A DNA stretch of 64,000 bases from WVYX01 sp039586815 (GCA_039586815.1 JBDHJR010000006.1:1-64000); one strand, 5' to 3'; shown: positions 18,876-28,512, counted from the stretch's first letter. The notes: a model not told the origin generated them from the letters alone. Numbers and translations: made by a program.

Positions 18876-19432
18876 GGCATCCCGGCGGCCTCCAACAGGG
18901 ACACGACGAGGCGCAGCGGCAACCCCATCACACCGAAGAAGTCTCCCTCCACACGATCCACCAACACCGCGCCCACTCCCTGCACTCCGTAGCTCCCGGC
19001 CTTGTCCAGCGGTTCTCCGGTGGCGACGTACGCTTCTATCAGCTCGGGCGTCAGCGACCGGAACCACACCCGCGTCACGTCGCACTGCTGCAGGATCTCT
19101 CCGTCGGGCGTCGCCAGGGCGACCGCCGTGATGACGCGGTGGTCCCGTCCCGAGAGCAGGGCCAGCATGCGCTGTGCGTCGGCCTCATCCCGCGGCTTGC
19201 CCAGGATCTCTCCGCCGATCACGACCACGGTGTCCGCGGCCAGCACCGGCCGCTCGGGATGACTCTGCCACACCGAGCGCGCCTTCTCGGCGGCGAGGCG
19301 CCCGGCCATGACCTCTGGCTCCTCTCCGGACCGCGGGCGCTCGTCAACGTCGGCGGGGATCACTTCGTGGGCGATATCCAGCATCTCCAGCAGATGGCGC
19401 CGCCGCGGAGAGCTCGAGGCCAGTGTGATCAT
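18857..19432 (-). CDS. maf: Maf-like nucleoside triphosphate pyrophosphatase
   Basis: A house-cleaning enzyme that hydrolyses dTTP/UTP or modified nucleotides to the monophosphate. The family motifs are intact: ASSSPRRR at the N-terminus, AADTVV at 65-70, GKPRDEADA, LLSGRDH, DKAGSYGVQG and GVMGLPL. The DKAG-type motif fits the YhdE/dTTP-UTP subgroup. At 191 residues the length is normal. It is the last gene of a four-gene minus-strand run and overlaps dtd by 4 bp. The overlap with the cyclase is convergent. Confidence 0.94.
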   Translation of the reverse strand: MITLASSSPRRRHLLEMLDIAHEVIPADVDERPRSGEEPEVMAGRLAAEKARSVWQSHPERPVLAADTVVVIGGEILGKPRDEADAQRMLALLSGRDHRVITAVALATPDGEILQQCDVTRVWFRSLTPELIEAYVATGEPLDKAGSYGVQGVGAVLVDRVEGDFFGVMGLPLRLVVSLLEAAGMPYRLTR

Positions 19433-19866
19433 CGCTCGAGTATCAGCGTGACCGGACCGTCGTTCACGAGGGCGACATCCATCAGGGCGCCGAACTCGCC
19501 GGTCTCGACACGCAGGCCGCGCTCTGCGAGGGCCGCCCCGAACCGCCGATAGAGGGGCTCCGCCTGCTCGGGCGGCGCCGCATCAACGAACGAGGGACGG
19601 CGGCCCTTGCGTGCGTCACCGTACAGCGTGAACTGCGACACCACCAGCACCGCACCGTCCTCGTCTCCCAGACTGCGGTTCATCTTCCCCTCGTCGTCGG
19701 GGAAGAGGCGCAGCCCCGCCACCTTGTCGGCCATCCACTGGAGCTGATCGTCCCCGTCCGAGTGGCTGAAACCCACGAGCAGCAAAAAGCCGCGCTCGAT
19801 CTCTCCCACGACGCGGCTCTCGACACTGACCGATGCGCGAGTGACTCGCTGCAGTACGACTCTCAC
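19429..19866 (-). CDS. dtd: D-aminoacyl-tRNA deacylase
   Basis: It hydrolyses D-amino acids, and glycine mischarged on tRNA-Ala, from tRNA. The 145-residue length is exactly typical. The two active-site signatures are present: SQFTLYG at 77-83, and NDGPVT at 135-140 carrying the proofreading Gly-Pro pair. The N-terminus MRVVLQRVTRASV is family-like. It shares 4-bp overlaps with maf downstream and glmS upstream, so translation is probably coupled along this operon. Confidence 0.96.
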   Translation of the reverse strand: MRVVLQRVTRASVSVESRVVGEIERGFLLLVGFSHSDGDDQLQWMADKVAGLRLFPDDEGKMNRSLGDEDGAVLVVSQFTLYGDARKGRRPSFVDAAPPEQAEPLYRRFGAALAERGLRVETGEFGALMDVALVNDGPVTLILER

Positions 19867-21689
19867 TCCACGGTCACCGACTTTGCGAGATTGCGCGGCT
19901 GGTCGACGTCGCAGCCGCGGCGCACGGCGGTGTAGTAGGCGAACAGCTGAAGCGGCAGCACGCTGAGCACCGGCGTGAGCGGATCTATGGTCTCCGGAAT
20001 GGTGATCACGTGGTCCGCCAGCTCGGTGATCTCCTCGTCCCCCTGCGTGACCACTGCCAGCACGCGCCCGCGCCGAGCCTTCACCTCCTCGATGTTGGAG
20101 ATGATCTTGCGGTGCACGGCGTCCTTCGGCGCAATGAACACCACGGGCATCATGTCGTCGATCAGGGCGATGGGCCCGTGCTTCATCTCTGCGGCGGGAT
20201 AGCCCTCAGCGTGGATGTAGGAGATCTCCTTGAGCTTGAGCGCACCCTCCAGCGCCACCGGGAAGTTGTAGCCCCGCCCCAGGTAGAGCGCGTTCTGCGC
20301 GCGCATGAACGTCTCGGCGACCTTCTTGACCCGGTCGGCCTGGGACAGGACGTCTGCCACCTGGTCGGGCAGACGCTGCAGCGCCTGCACGATGTCGCGT
20401 CCCTGGAGCACCGACAGTGAGCGCAGCCGGCCGATCCGCAGCGTGAGCAGCGCCAGTACCGCCACCTGGCACGTGAAGGCCTTCGTGCTCGCCACGCCGA
20501 TCTCGGGACCGGCGTGCAGATACGTCCCGCCGTCCACCTCCCGGGCAATGGAGCTTCCCACCACGTTCACGATGCCGAGGGTGCGCGCTCCCCGCTGCTT
20601 GGCCTCACGTATCGCCGCCAAGGTGTCGGCCGTCTCTCCGCTCTGGGAGATCGCGATGACCAGAGTGTTCTCGTCGACGGTGGGATTGCGGTAGCGGAAC
20701 TCCGAGGCGTACTCCACCTCCACTGGAACACGGGCCAGCTCCTCCAGCATGTACTCCCCGATCAACGCCGCATGCCACGACGTGCCGCAGGCGGTGATCA
20801 CGATCCGGTCGATCTCGAGTAGCTCGTCGTCGCCTAGGTTGATCCCGGAGAGCTTTGCCGTGCCCTCGTCCTCCAGCAGGTGGCCGCGCAGCGCGTTGCG
20901 GATGCTCTCCGGCTGCTCCATGATCTCCTTCAACATGAAGTGCGGGTGGCCACCCTTCTCGATCTTCTCGAGATCCCACTCCAGCGTCGTCACCAGCTTG
21001 TCCACGTGCTGCGCCTTGAGATCAGTGATCTCGTACCCGTGGCTCTGCACCACCGCCATTTCCCCGTCGTCCAGGTAGACCACCTCGCGCGTGTGCTCCA
21101 GCAGCGCGGCGGCGTCCGACGCCACGAAGTGCTCACCGTCGCCCAGGCCCAGCAGGAGCGGCGAGCCGAACCGCGCGGCCACCAGGGTCTCGGGCTCGGC
21201 GGTGGAGACCACGGCGATCCCGTAGGCGCCCTCGACGTGGTCCAGCGCGGCCGAGACCGCTTCTATCAGAGAGCCGTTGAGGAACTGCTCGATCAGGTGG
21301 GCCAGCACCTCGGTGTCGGTGTCCGAGCGGAACTTGTGCCCCTTCTCCTTGAGCCACTCCCTCAGGGAGCCGGCGTTCTCGATGATGCCGTTGTGAACGA
21401 TCGCCAGCGTGCCTCCGCAGTCGATGTGCGGGTGGGCGTTGCTGTCGTTGGGCACGCCGTGCGTGGCCCAGCGCGTATGGGCCAGGCCGATCACGCCCCG
21501 CGGTAGCCGCTCGCCCAGGTGCGTCTGCAGCTCGGCAATCCGACCGGCTGCCTTCTCCACGACGAGTCCGCCGTCCTCTATGACGGCGAGCCCCGCAGAG
21601 TCGTAGCCGCGGTACTCCAGACGCTGCACCCCGTCCAGCAGCAGGGGCGCCGCGTCACGCTTGCCGACGTATCCGACAATTCCGCACAT
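19863..21689 (-). CDS. glmS: Glutamine-fructose-6-phosphate aminotransferase (isomerizing)
   Basis: It makes glucosamine-6-phosphate from fructose-6-phosphate and glutamine, the entry to cell-wall amino-sugar synthesis. The N-terminal Ntn glutaminase begins MCGIVGYVG with catalytic Cys2. Two SIS sugar isomerase domains follow (AISQSGETADTL, AEGYPAAEMKHGPIALI), and the C-terminus ends DQPRNLAKSVTVE as in the family. At 608 residues it is typical. It lies 8 bp after glmM in the same orientation. I see no glmS ribozyme upstream. Confidence 0.97.
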   Translation of the reverse strand: MCGIVGYVGKRDAAPLLLDGVQRLEYRGYDSAGLAVIEDGGLVVEKAAGRIAELQTHLGERLPRGVIGLAHTRWATHGVPNDSNAHPHIDCGGTLAIVHNGIIENAGSLREWLKEKGHKFRSDTDTEVLAHLIEQFLNGSLIEAVSAALDHVEGAYGIAVVSTAEPETLVAARFGSPLLLGLGDGEHFVASDAAALLEHTREVVYLDDGEMAVVQSHGYEITDLKAQHVDKLVTTLEWDLEKIEKGGHPHFMLKEIMEQPESIRNALRGHLLEDEGTAKLSGINLGDDELLEIDRIVITACGTSWHAALIGEYMLEELARVPVEVEYASEFRYRNPTVDENTLVIAISQSGETADTLAAIREAKQRGARTLGIVNVVGSSIAREVDGGTYLHAGPEIGVASTKAFTCQVAVLALLTLRIGRLRSLSVLQGRDIVQALQRLPDQVADVLSQADRVKKVAETFMRAQNALYLGRGYNFPVALEGALKLKEISYIHAEGYPAAEMKHGPIALIDDMMPVVFIAPKDAVHRKIISNIEEVKARRGRVLAVVTQGDEEITELADHVITIPETIDPLTPVLSVLPLQLFAYYTAVRRGCDVDQPRNLAKSVTVE

Positions 21690-21697
21690 AGAGCGCT

Positions 21698-23053
21698 CTA
21701 CTCCTCCGTGATCAGCGCGCGAGCCTGCGCTACCAGTTCCCGGGCGGCATCGCCCGTGGGTGCCTCAGCTATCAGCCGCACGATCGGTTCGGTGCCCGAC
21801 GGGCGGACGTGCAGCCAGCGGTCGGGCCAGCCCAGGCGCAGCCCGTCCTGACGATCGACCGCGGCGCCGGCGAGCATCTCCTCGAGCCCGGCATACGCCG
21901 CCTCCAGGTCGCCGCCGCGCGGCGCCTTCGCCTTGACGATGGTATAACGGGGGCGCGCTTCCACCAACCCCCGCACCAGCCGGTCGCTCCCTGCCACCAG
22001 GTCGAGTATCAGAGCGGCGGCCACCGGAGCGTCCCGGCCCAGATGGAGATCCGGCAGCATGACGCCGCCGTTTCCCTCACCGCCCACGACGGCGGCCGAG
22101 CGCCGCATTGCATGCGCCACGTGGGCCTCACCCACGGGGGCCCGCGCGACCTCCACGCCGAACCCCCGGGCGACGTCATCCACCACGAGGGAGGTCGAGA
22201 GATTCGCCACCACCGGCCCGACCTTCCGCTGCAGCACGGTCTGCACGGCGAGCGCGAGAGTGTAATCCTCCCCGATCGCACGCCCCGTCTCGTCCACCAG
22301 CGCCATGCGGTCGCAGTCCGGATCCACCGCCATGCCGAGATCCGCACCGGCCTCGCGCACCGCCGAGCCCAGGGCACCCAGGTTCTCGGGTACGGGCTCC
22401 GGGGCCCTGGGGAACTCGCCATCGGGCTCCAGATCGATGCCGACCACCTCACAACCCAGCAGCTCGAGCAGCCGGGGCATGATCACGCCGCCCGCCCCCC
22501 GCACGCAGTCGAGCGCCACGGTCAGACGCCGCTCCGCCACCCGCTCGACATCCAGGTAGGGCAGCGCCAGCACAGCGTCCAGGTGCCGCGCCACCGCCTC
22601 GGTGTCCCCGGCAACCGCGCCCCCGGTACCCGCCGCGGGGACCGAGCCGCCGGCGTCAACCAGGCCGAAGAGCCGGTCCACGCCCTCCCGGTCGAGGAAC
22701 AGCCCGTCAGGCCCCACGAACTTGAGGGCATTCCACTCGATCGGGTTGTGGCTCGCCGTGATGATGATCCCCCCCGCGGCGCGGTGGTGCTCGACCGCGA
22801 GCTGCGCAGTGGGCGTGGGGATCAACCCGCAGTCGACCACGTCGACTCCCGCGTCGCACAGGGCGCCCTGCGCCGCCTCCGCGAAGCGCGGTCCCGACTC
22901 CCTGGAATCGCGCGCCAGCACGACCGGGCGCCGGTCCTTCGTGGCGACCAGCTCACCGAACGCCGCGGCATAGCGCGCCACGACGTCGGCGGTGAGATCG
23001 GTGCCCACCACTCCCCGGACCCCGGAGACGCTGCGCATCAAGGTGTCGGACAT
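21698..23053 (-). CDS. glmM: Phosphoglucosamine mutase (phosphohexomutase family)
   Basis: It interconverts hexosamine 6- and 1-phosphates. The catalytic phosphoserine is Ser101 in TASHNP, the metal loop is DPDCDR, the sugar loop GGEGNGG and the phosphate-binding loop RPSGTEP. The GGEGNGG form differs from the usual bacterial GlmM GGEQSGH and resembles archaeal-type hexosamine mutases, so phosphomannomutase activity is possible. Its place just upstream of glmS favours GlmM. The 451-residue length is normal. It is divergent from the PLP enzyme at 23146. Confidence 0.86.
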   Translation of the reverse strand: MSDTLMRSVSGVRGVVGTDLTADVVARYAAAFGELVATKDRRPVVLARDSRESGPRFAEAAQGALCDAGVDVVDCGLIPTPTAQLAVEHHRAAGGIIITASHNPIEWNALKFVGPDGLFLDREGVDRLFGLVDAGGSVPAAGTGGAVAGDTEAVARHLDAVLALPYLDVERVAERRLTVALDCVRGAGGVIMPRLLELLGCEVVGIDLEPDGEFPRAPEPVPENLGALGSAVREAGADLGMAVDPDCDRMALVDETGRAIGEDYTLALAVQTVLQRKVGPVVANLSTSLVVDDVARGFGVEVARAPVGEAHVAHAMRRSAAVVGGEGNGGVMLPDLHLGRDAPVAAALILDLVAGSDRLVRGLVEARPRYTIVKAKAPRGGDLEAAYAGLEEMLAGAAVDRQDGLRLGWPDRWLHVRPSGTEPIVRLIAEAPTGDAARELVAQARALITEE

Positions 23054-23145
23054 TGTGCTTATTCTAACAGCCGCGCCGTTCCGGCGGACCTAGCCGAATC
23101 GCGGACGCCCGGTTTAGGTTCCGATGCGCTCGCAACGGGCTACCC

Positions 23146-24315
23146 ATGACACGAGTACTTCCGGACGATCTCGAGAGTCGACTCGCCACACGCGCCGTGC
23201 ATGCGGGGCAGCGGCCCGAAGACGACCCCGCCGGCGCGATCATGACCCCCATCTACCAGACCTCGACTTACGTGCAACCGGCCCTCGGAGAGCACAGGGG
23301 ATTCGAGTATGCGCGCACCCGCAACCCGACGCGGGACGCCCTGGAGCGCAACGTGGCGGCGCTGGAGGGGACGACCCACGGCTTCGCCTACGCTTCGGGG
23401 CTCGCCGCCACCGAGGCGATCCTCAAGCTGCTGTCGGGCGGTGACCACGTCATCTGCGGAGAGAACGTGTACGGCGGCACGCACCGCCTCATGACACACG
23501 TCCTGGAGCGCCTGGGACTGGAGTTCACCTTCGTCGACACGCGCGATCTCGCCCGCATCGAGGCGGCGCTCACCGACGCCACGAAGATGATCTTCGTGGA
23601 AACGCCCACCAACCCGATGATGCACCTCACGGACCTCGCGGCCGTGGCCGAGCTGGCTCGCGGCCGCAACGTGGTGCTCGCCGTGGACAACACCTTCGCC
23701 ACTCCGGTGTTTCAGCGGCCGATCGAGCTGGGGGCGGAGCTGGTGGTGCACTCGACGACCAAGTATCTCAACGGCCACAGCGACATGGTGGGCGGCGTGG
23801 TACTCACCTCTCGGGACGACCTGGCGGAGCAGCTGGCGTTCATCCAGAATGCCGCCGGCGCGGTCCCCGGACCGCTCGACTGCTGGCTCACGCTGCGGGG
23901 GACCAAGACACTGCCCCTGCGCATGGCCCAGCACGACCACTCCGGCCAGCGCATCGCGCGGTGGCTGACCGAGCACCACGCGGTGGCGCAGGTGTATTAC
24001 CCGGGGCTCCCCGAGCACCCACAGTACGAGCTGGCCTGCCGCCAGATGAGCGGCTTCGGCGGCATGATCTCGTTCGACCTGGAATCTTTTGAGCGGGCCC
24101 GGAACGTAGTAGAAGGGACGAAGCTGTTCGCCCTGGCCGAGTCGCTGGGCGGGGTCGAGAGCCTGATCGGCCATCCGGCCACCATGACCCACGCCAGCGT
24201 GCCACAGGCGATGCGGGAGGCGATGGGCCTCACCGACGGCCTGGTCCGGCTGTCGGTCGGGATCGAGGACACAGAGGACCTCATAGCGGATCTCGACCAG
24301 GCCCTGGCTCGGTGA
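23146..24315 (+). CDS. Cys/Met metabolism PLP enzyme (cystathionine gamma-synthase or gamma-lyase type)
   Basis: A fold-type I PLP enzyme of the transsulfuration gamma-family. PLP-linking Lys206 lies in HSTTKYLNGHSD, and Asp181 in AVDNTF binds the pyridine nitrogen. The substrate and phosphate segments YARTRNPT, ASGLAAT and GGVESLIGHPATMTH are present. At 389 residues the length is normal. Gamma-synthase, gamma-lyase and O-acetylhomoserine sulfhydrylase cannot be told apart safely by eye, so I give no symbol. The 73-bp gap to the next gene contains only a short GGCC hairpin. Confidence 0.92.
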   Translation: MTRVLPDDLESRLATRAVHAGQRPEDDPAGAIMTPIYQTSTYVQPALGEHRGFEYARTRNPTRDALERNVAALEGTTHGFAYASGLAATEAILKLLSGGDHVICGENVYGGTHRLMTHVLERLGLEFTFVDTRDLARIEAALTDATKMIFVETPTNPMMHLTDLAAVAELARGRNVVLAVDNTFATPVFQRPIELGAELVVHSTTKYLNGHSDMVGGVVLTSRDDLAEQLAFIQNAAGAVPGPLDCWLTLRGTKTLPLRMAQHDHSGQRIARWLTEHHAVAQVYYPGLPEHPQYELACRQMSGFGGMISFDLESFERARNVVEGTKLFALAESLGGVESLIGHPATMTHASVPQAMREAMGLTDGLVRLSVGIEDTEDLIADLDQALAR

Positions 24316-24388
24316 AACCGGCCCTATCGGCCTTCGTACGGTGTACTATTCCGACGATGGCTGTCAGTAGCACACTTGGGAGGCGGCA

Positions 24389-25399
24389 ATGACAGATGGC
24401 ACAGGCGTTCCGTCGGCAAGGCCGAGGAAAGTCCTAGAAAACATCGCGGCAGTGACCTGGGAGCACCCGGCGGACCGCGCCGCCCTGCAGACAGTCCGGG
24501 CAGTGCCCGGGTTCAACGAAGCCGTGAAGAAGATCGTGGGCTTCTTCGGTGAGCGCGGCATCCGCCTGATCTTCCAGGCCAACGCGGTGCGGGTGGGGCC
24601 CAAGCAGTTCCCCAGGCTCCACGCACTGATGACGGAAGTCTCGGCCACCATGGACTGGCCGGAGCAGCCGGAGCTGTTCGTCTCCCAGACGCCGCTGGTG
24701 AACGCCGGCGCGTTCGGGGTGGATAACCCGTTCATCGTGCTGAATTCCGGGGCCGCGAAGCTGCTGGACGACGACGAGATGCGCGTGCTGCTGGGGCACG
24801 AGCTGGGCCACATCATGAGCGGCCACGCGCTCTACCGCACCGTCACGATCCTGATCCTGACGCTCGGGTTCCAGAACCTGCCGTTCCTGGCAGGTATCGT
24901 GCTGCTGCCGATCAAGCTGGCCCTGCTGGAGTGGTACAGGAAGAGCGAGCTCTCTGCCGATCGGGCCGGGCTCCTCGCCAGCCAGGATCCCGTCTCCTCG
25001 ATGCAGGTATTCCTCAAGCTCGCCGGCGGTGGCGAGATGAGCGAGATGGACCTGCAGACGTTCATGGAACAGGCGCGAGAGTACGAGGACATGGGCGGCC
25101 CGATCGACGCGATCTACAAGATCCTCAACATGCTGGGCCACACCCATCCGTTCCACACGCTGCGGGCGGCCGAACTGGAGCGCTGGATCCAGGACGGCTC
25201 ATACCAGAAGGTGCTGGACGGCGAGTACACCCACCGCGGCGAGGAGGAGCAGGAGCGCCCCCTGACCTCGGACATCGGTGATGCCGCGAAACACTACGCC
25301 GAGGAGGCGAAGCACACGGTGTCGCAGATGACCGACGCCGCCAAGAAGGCGGCCTCGGCCTTTACCGACGCTTTCAAGGGCAAGGGCAAAGGCGAGTAG
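24389..25399 (+). CDS. M48 family zinc metalloprotease
   Basis: The zinc site is HELGH with His137, Glu138 and His141, plus a downstream KSELSADRAG that supplies the third ligand (Glu187) and Asp191 of the M48 family. A hydrophobic hairpin (about 150-180) sits between them, so it is probably a membrane protein with the active site at the membrane face. The last roughly 60 residues are a Lys/Ala-rich amphipathic helix. The start has GGGAGG upstream. Its stop shares one base with the purD start. HtpX-like quality control is possible but the substrate is unknown. Confidence 0.91.
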   Translation: MTDGTGVPSARPRKVLENIAAVTWEHPADRAALQTVRAVPGFNEAVKKIVGFFGERGIRLIFQANAVRVGPKQFPRLHALMTEVSATMDWPEQPELFVSQTPLVNAGAFGVDNPFIVLNSGAAKLLDDDEMRVLLGHELGHIMSGHALYRTVTILILTLGFQNLPFLAGIVLLPIKLALLEWYRKSELSADRAGLLASQDPVSSMQVFLKLAGGGEMSEMDLQTFMEQAREYEDMGGPIDAIYKILNMLGHTHPFHTLRAAELERWIQDGSYQKVLDGEYTHRGEEEQERPLTSDIGDAAKHYAEEAKHTVSQMTDAAKKAASAFTDAFKGKGKGE

Positions 25400-26676
25400 T
25401 GAAGGTCCTCGTCGTCGGCGGCGGCGGTCGGGAACACGTGCTCTGTTGGGCGCTGTCCCGCTCCGCCGCCGTTTTTTGTGCGCCGGGGAACCCCGGAACC
25501 GCGGAGATCGGCGCCAATCTCCCGCTAAAGGTGAGCGACCACGCCGGGATCGTGGACGCGGCCCGTGAGCACGGCATCGACCTGACCGTCATCGGTCCCG
25601 AGGCCCCACTCGCTGCGGGGCTGGTCGACGACCTGGCGAGAGCGGGCCTCAAGGCCTTCGGGCCTACCGCCGATGCGGCGCGGATCGAGGCCTCCAAGGC
25701 GTACGCCAAGGAGGTGATGTTCGCCGCCGGCGTGCCCGCCGCGGCCAGCGAGACCTTCGCCGACGAGCGGGAAGCCCTCGACTACATCGCATCCCACGCC
25801 GAGCCGCTGGTGGTGAAGGCGTCGGGGCTCGCGGCCGGCAAGGGTGCGATCGTGTGCCAGAGCCGCGAGGAGGCCGCCACCGCTACCAGCGAGATGTTCG
25901 GCGGCAAGTTCGGGGATGCCGGCAGCCTGGTCGTCGTGGAGGAGTTCCTCGCCGGCGAGGAGCTGTCCATTCTCGCCCTGACCGATGGTGAGCAGGTGAT
26001 GCTGCTCCCGGCGTCTCAAGACCACAAGCGAATCGGCGAAGGCGACACCGGGCCGAACACCGGCGGCATGGGAGCGTACACGCCGGTGTCGATCGCCAGC
26101 CAGGAGCTGCTCGAGCGCGCCGACCGGGAGATCATCCGACCCGTGCTCGCCGAGCTCGCGCGTCGGGGTGCGCCGTATCGCGGCGTGCTGTACGCCGGGC
26201 TCATGGTGGACGACGCCGGGAGGGCCAAGGTGCTGGAGTTCAACTGCCGCTTCGGAGACCCCGAGGCGCAGGTGGTCCTCCCCGCCGCCGACGTGGACCT
26301 CACCGAGCAGCTATGGCACATCGCGGCAGGCGAGGCATGGCGGCCCCCGGTCACCTACTGCGCCGCGAAGCAGGCGGCCGTGACCACCGTGCTCGCGACA
26401 CCCGGGTACCCGGCGTCACCCGTGAAAGGCCAGCAGATCCACCTGCCCAGTCCCCTGCCCGAGAACACCGTCCTGTTCCACGCAGGCACCGCGCTGGACG
26501 ATGCCGGTGTGTTGCGCGCCGCGGGCGGCCGCGTCCTGAACGCCACCGGGCTCGGACGTGACGTGGTCGAGGCCGCCGAACGAAGCCGTGCGCTCGCCGA
26601 GAGCATAGTCTTCGAGGGCCGCCAGTACCGCCGCGACATCGCGTGGCGCGAGGTAGCCCGTGCCGGAGCTGCCTGA
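25399..26676 (+). CDS. purD: Phosphoribosylamine-glycine ligase
   Basis: An ATP-grasp enzyme that joins glycine to phosphoribosylamine in purine synthesis. The N-terminus KVLVVGGGGREHVLCWAL, the ATP-grasp loop VVKASGLAAGKG, GPNTGGMGAY and the metal-binding EFNCRFGDPEAQ are all present. At 425 residues the length is typical. The start is GTG 25399, sharing one base with the preceding stop. It overlaps mutM by 17 bp, so a purD-mutM-(27493-31625) transcription unit is likely. Confidence 0.96.
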   Translation: MKVLVVGGGGREHVLCWALSRSAAVFCAPGNPGTAEIGANLPLKVSDHAGIVDAAREHGIDLTVIGPEAPLAAGLVDDLARAGLKAFGPTADAARIEASKAYAKEVMFAAGVPAAASETFADEREALDYIASHAEPLVVKASGLAAGKGAIVCQSREEAATATSEMFGGKFGDAGSLVVVEEFLAGEELSILALTDGEQVMLLPASQDHKRIGEGDTGPNTGGMGAYTPVSIASQELLERADREIIRPVLAELARRGAPYRGVLYAGLMVDDAGRAKVLEFNCRFGDPEAQVVLPAADVDLTEQLWHIAAGEAWRPPVTYCAAKQAAVTTVLATPGYPASPVKGQQIHLPSPLPENTVLFHAGTALDDAGVLRAAGGRVLNATGLGRDVVEAAERSRALAESIVFEGRQYRRDIAWREVARAGAA

Positions 26677-27496
26677 GGTCGAAACGATCGTCCGCGACCT
26701 CCGGCCCAGGATCGCCGGTCGCAAGCTCACCACCCCACACCTCCACCGCACCGACGTGCTGCGCAAGGTCAGCCGCCCGCGCCTGCTGCGCACCCTGGAC
26801 CGCAACCGGATCGCCGCAGTCGATCGCCGCGCCAAGCACGTCGTCATGCTGCTGGCCAGCGGGCACCGCCTGATCATTCAGCCCCGCATGACCGGCAATC
26901 TGCTGGTGTACGAGCGACGGCTCACGGCGGAACAGCGCCGCTACGCGGTGCTCGACGTGGGCATCGGGGGCGGGGCGCGTCTCGTATACCGCGACGTGCG
27001 CCGGCTCGGCACCATCTGGCTCTTGGACGAACGCGGGTGGGAGTCCTATACTGCGCGCATCGGTCCCGAGCCGCTGGCCGCCGACTTCGATGCCGACCGC
27101 TTCCAGGAGCAGATGTCAGGGACGCGCCAGGCCATCAAGAAGGCGATTATGGACCAGCGTCGCCTGGCCGGTGTGGGCAACATCTACGCGAACGAGGCGC
27201 TCTTTCGGGCGCGTCTTGATCCCTCTCGGCCGGCACATCGGCTGACGCGTGCCGAGCTCCACCGGCTGTACCGGCATGTGCGGGAGATACTGGAGGAAGC
27301 GATCACCGCACAGGGCACGACCGTGCGGGACTACCGCACAGGGACCGGACAATCCGGCTCGTACCAGAACTCGCTGCAGGTGTACGGGCGCGGTGGGGAG
27401 CCGTGCCGCCGGTGTGGCGCGCGGCTCGTAACCACGCACGAGATCGACGGGCGCGCCACCACGTTTTGCTGGCGCTGCCAGGGGAAGCCGCGATGA
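26660..27496 (+). CDS. mutM: Formamidopyrimidine-DNA glycosylase
   Basis: A bifunctional glycosylase and AP lyase that removes 8-oxoguanine and formamidopyrimidines. The protein starts PELPEVETIVRDL after Met, so the catalytic Pro1 and Glu2 are present once Met is removed. The helix-two-turn-helix segment GVGNIYANEALF and the C-terminal zinc finger (CRRCG, then CWRCQ) are intact. The start is GTG 26660, inside purD. At 278 residues the length is normal. The stop overlaps the next ATG (ATGA), linking it to the ATP-grasp gene. Confidence 0.95.
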   Translation: MPELPEVETIVRDLRPRIAGRKLTTPHLHRTDVLRKVSRPRLLRTLDRNRIAAVDRRAKHVVMLLASGHRLIIQPRMTGNLLVYERRLTAEQRRYAVLDVGIGGGARLVYRDVRRLGTIWLLDERGWESYTARIGPEPLAADFDADRFQEQMSGTRQAIKKAIMDQRRLAGVGNIYANEALFRARLDPSRPAHRLTRAELHRLYRHVREILEEAITAQGTTVRDYRTGTGQSGSYQNSLQVYGRGGEPCRRCGARLVTTHEIDGRATTFCWRCQGKPR

Positions 27497-28512
27497 AGAT
27501 CGCCGTCGTGTTCGACACGCCGAACGACGGGTGGGAAGACGAGGACTACAAGAAAGAGGTCGAGGCTGAGATCGACGAGCAGGAGTACCACGTCGCCGAG
27601 GCCCTGATGGAGTACGAGCACGAAGTGCTGTTGGTGGGCGTGCACGACGACCTGCACCACATGTTCGAGCGGCTTGCCGTGTTCAAGCCCGACCTGGTGT
27701 TCAACTGTGCGGAGGGCTTCCACGAGCGCTCGCGCCTCGACTACATATTCGCCGCGCTGCTGGAAGCGGAGGGCTATCACTACACCGGCGCGCCGCCCAT
27801 CGCCCTGCTCACCACGCGCAACAAGGCGATGAGCAAGAAGATCCTCGCCTGGCACGGGCTCAAGGTGCCGGGCTTCGTAACGTACCGGCGCACCGAGGAA
27901 GTGGTCGAAGCTCCCAGCCTGGCCTTTCCGCTGATCGTGAAACCGCTGCAGGAGGACGCCTCGGAAGGCATCGCTCAGGCGTCGGTGGTGCAGGATCTCG
28001 ACGGGCTCAGGGAGCGCGTCCACTTCATCCACGAGACATTCCGCCAGCCAGCAATAGCCGAGGAGTTCGTGGAGGGCCGCGAGCTGTACGTGAGCGTCCT
28101 GGGGAACGGCGCGAAGCTGGAGATCCTCCCCATCATCGAGATGGTGTTTGACAAGGAGAAGAGCAAGCCTGAGGAGCGCATCGCCACCAAGGCGGCCAAG
28201 TGGGACGTGCCGTATCGCGAGCGCAGAGGCATCAAGAACGTGTTCGCCCGCCGATTGTCGCAGGCGGCGCAGGAGCGAATCGGCGAGACATGCCGCACGG
28301 CGTTCCACGCCCTGTGGCTGCGGGACTATGCCCGGGTGGACGTGCGCCTCACGCCCGACGACGAGGCGTACGTCGTGGAGGTGAACGCCAACCCGTTCAT
28401 CTCCTTCGGGCACGATACCTCCAATGCCGCAGAGAAGATCGGCATGGATTACTACGCGTTCATCGACCGCATCGTCCAGGAGGCGCTCGCCCGGTATGAG
28501 CCCCACCCGTAG
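27493..28512 (+). CDS. ATP-grasp ligase related to D-alanine-D-alanine ligase
   Basis: About 339 residues with an ATP-grasp fold: the ATP-binding loop FPLIVKPLQEDASEGIAQ, the hinge EEFVEGRELYVSV and the magnesium site RVDVRLTPDDEAYVVEVNANP. The N-terminus MKIAVVFDTPNDGWEDEDY resembles a Ddl-type N-domain but lacks its usual substrate motifs. A dedicated peptidoglycan role is therefore not shown, and an amino-acid or peptide ligase is more general. ATG 27493 overlaps the mutM stop by 4 bp, and the next gene starts 17 bp before this one ends. It is probably cytoplasmic, since no signal is seen. Confidence 0.85.
   Translation: MKIAVVFDTPNDGWEDEDYKKEVEAEIDEQEYHVAEALMEYEHEVLLVGVHDDLHHMFERLAVFKPDLVFNCAEGFHERSRLDYIFAALLEAEGYHYTGAPPIALLTTRNKAMSKKILAWHGLKVPGFVTYRRTEEVVEAPSLAFPLIVKPLQEDASEGIAQASVVQDLDGLRERVHFIHETFRQPAIAEEFVEGRELYVSVLGNGAKLEILPIIEMVFDKEKSKPEERIATKAAKWDVPYRERRGIKNVFARRLSQAAQERIGETCRTAFHALWLRDYARVDVRLTPDDEAYVVEVNANPFISFGHDTSNAAEKIGMDYYAFIDRIVQEALARYEPHP

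Noticed and set aside
20000..23060. A glmS ribozyme upstream of glmS.
   Set aside because: glmS follows glmM with an 8-bp gap, leaving no room for the ribozyme in front of it, and nothing resembling its core is visible.
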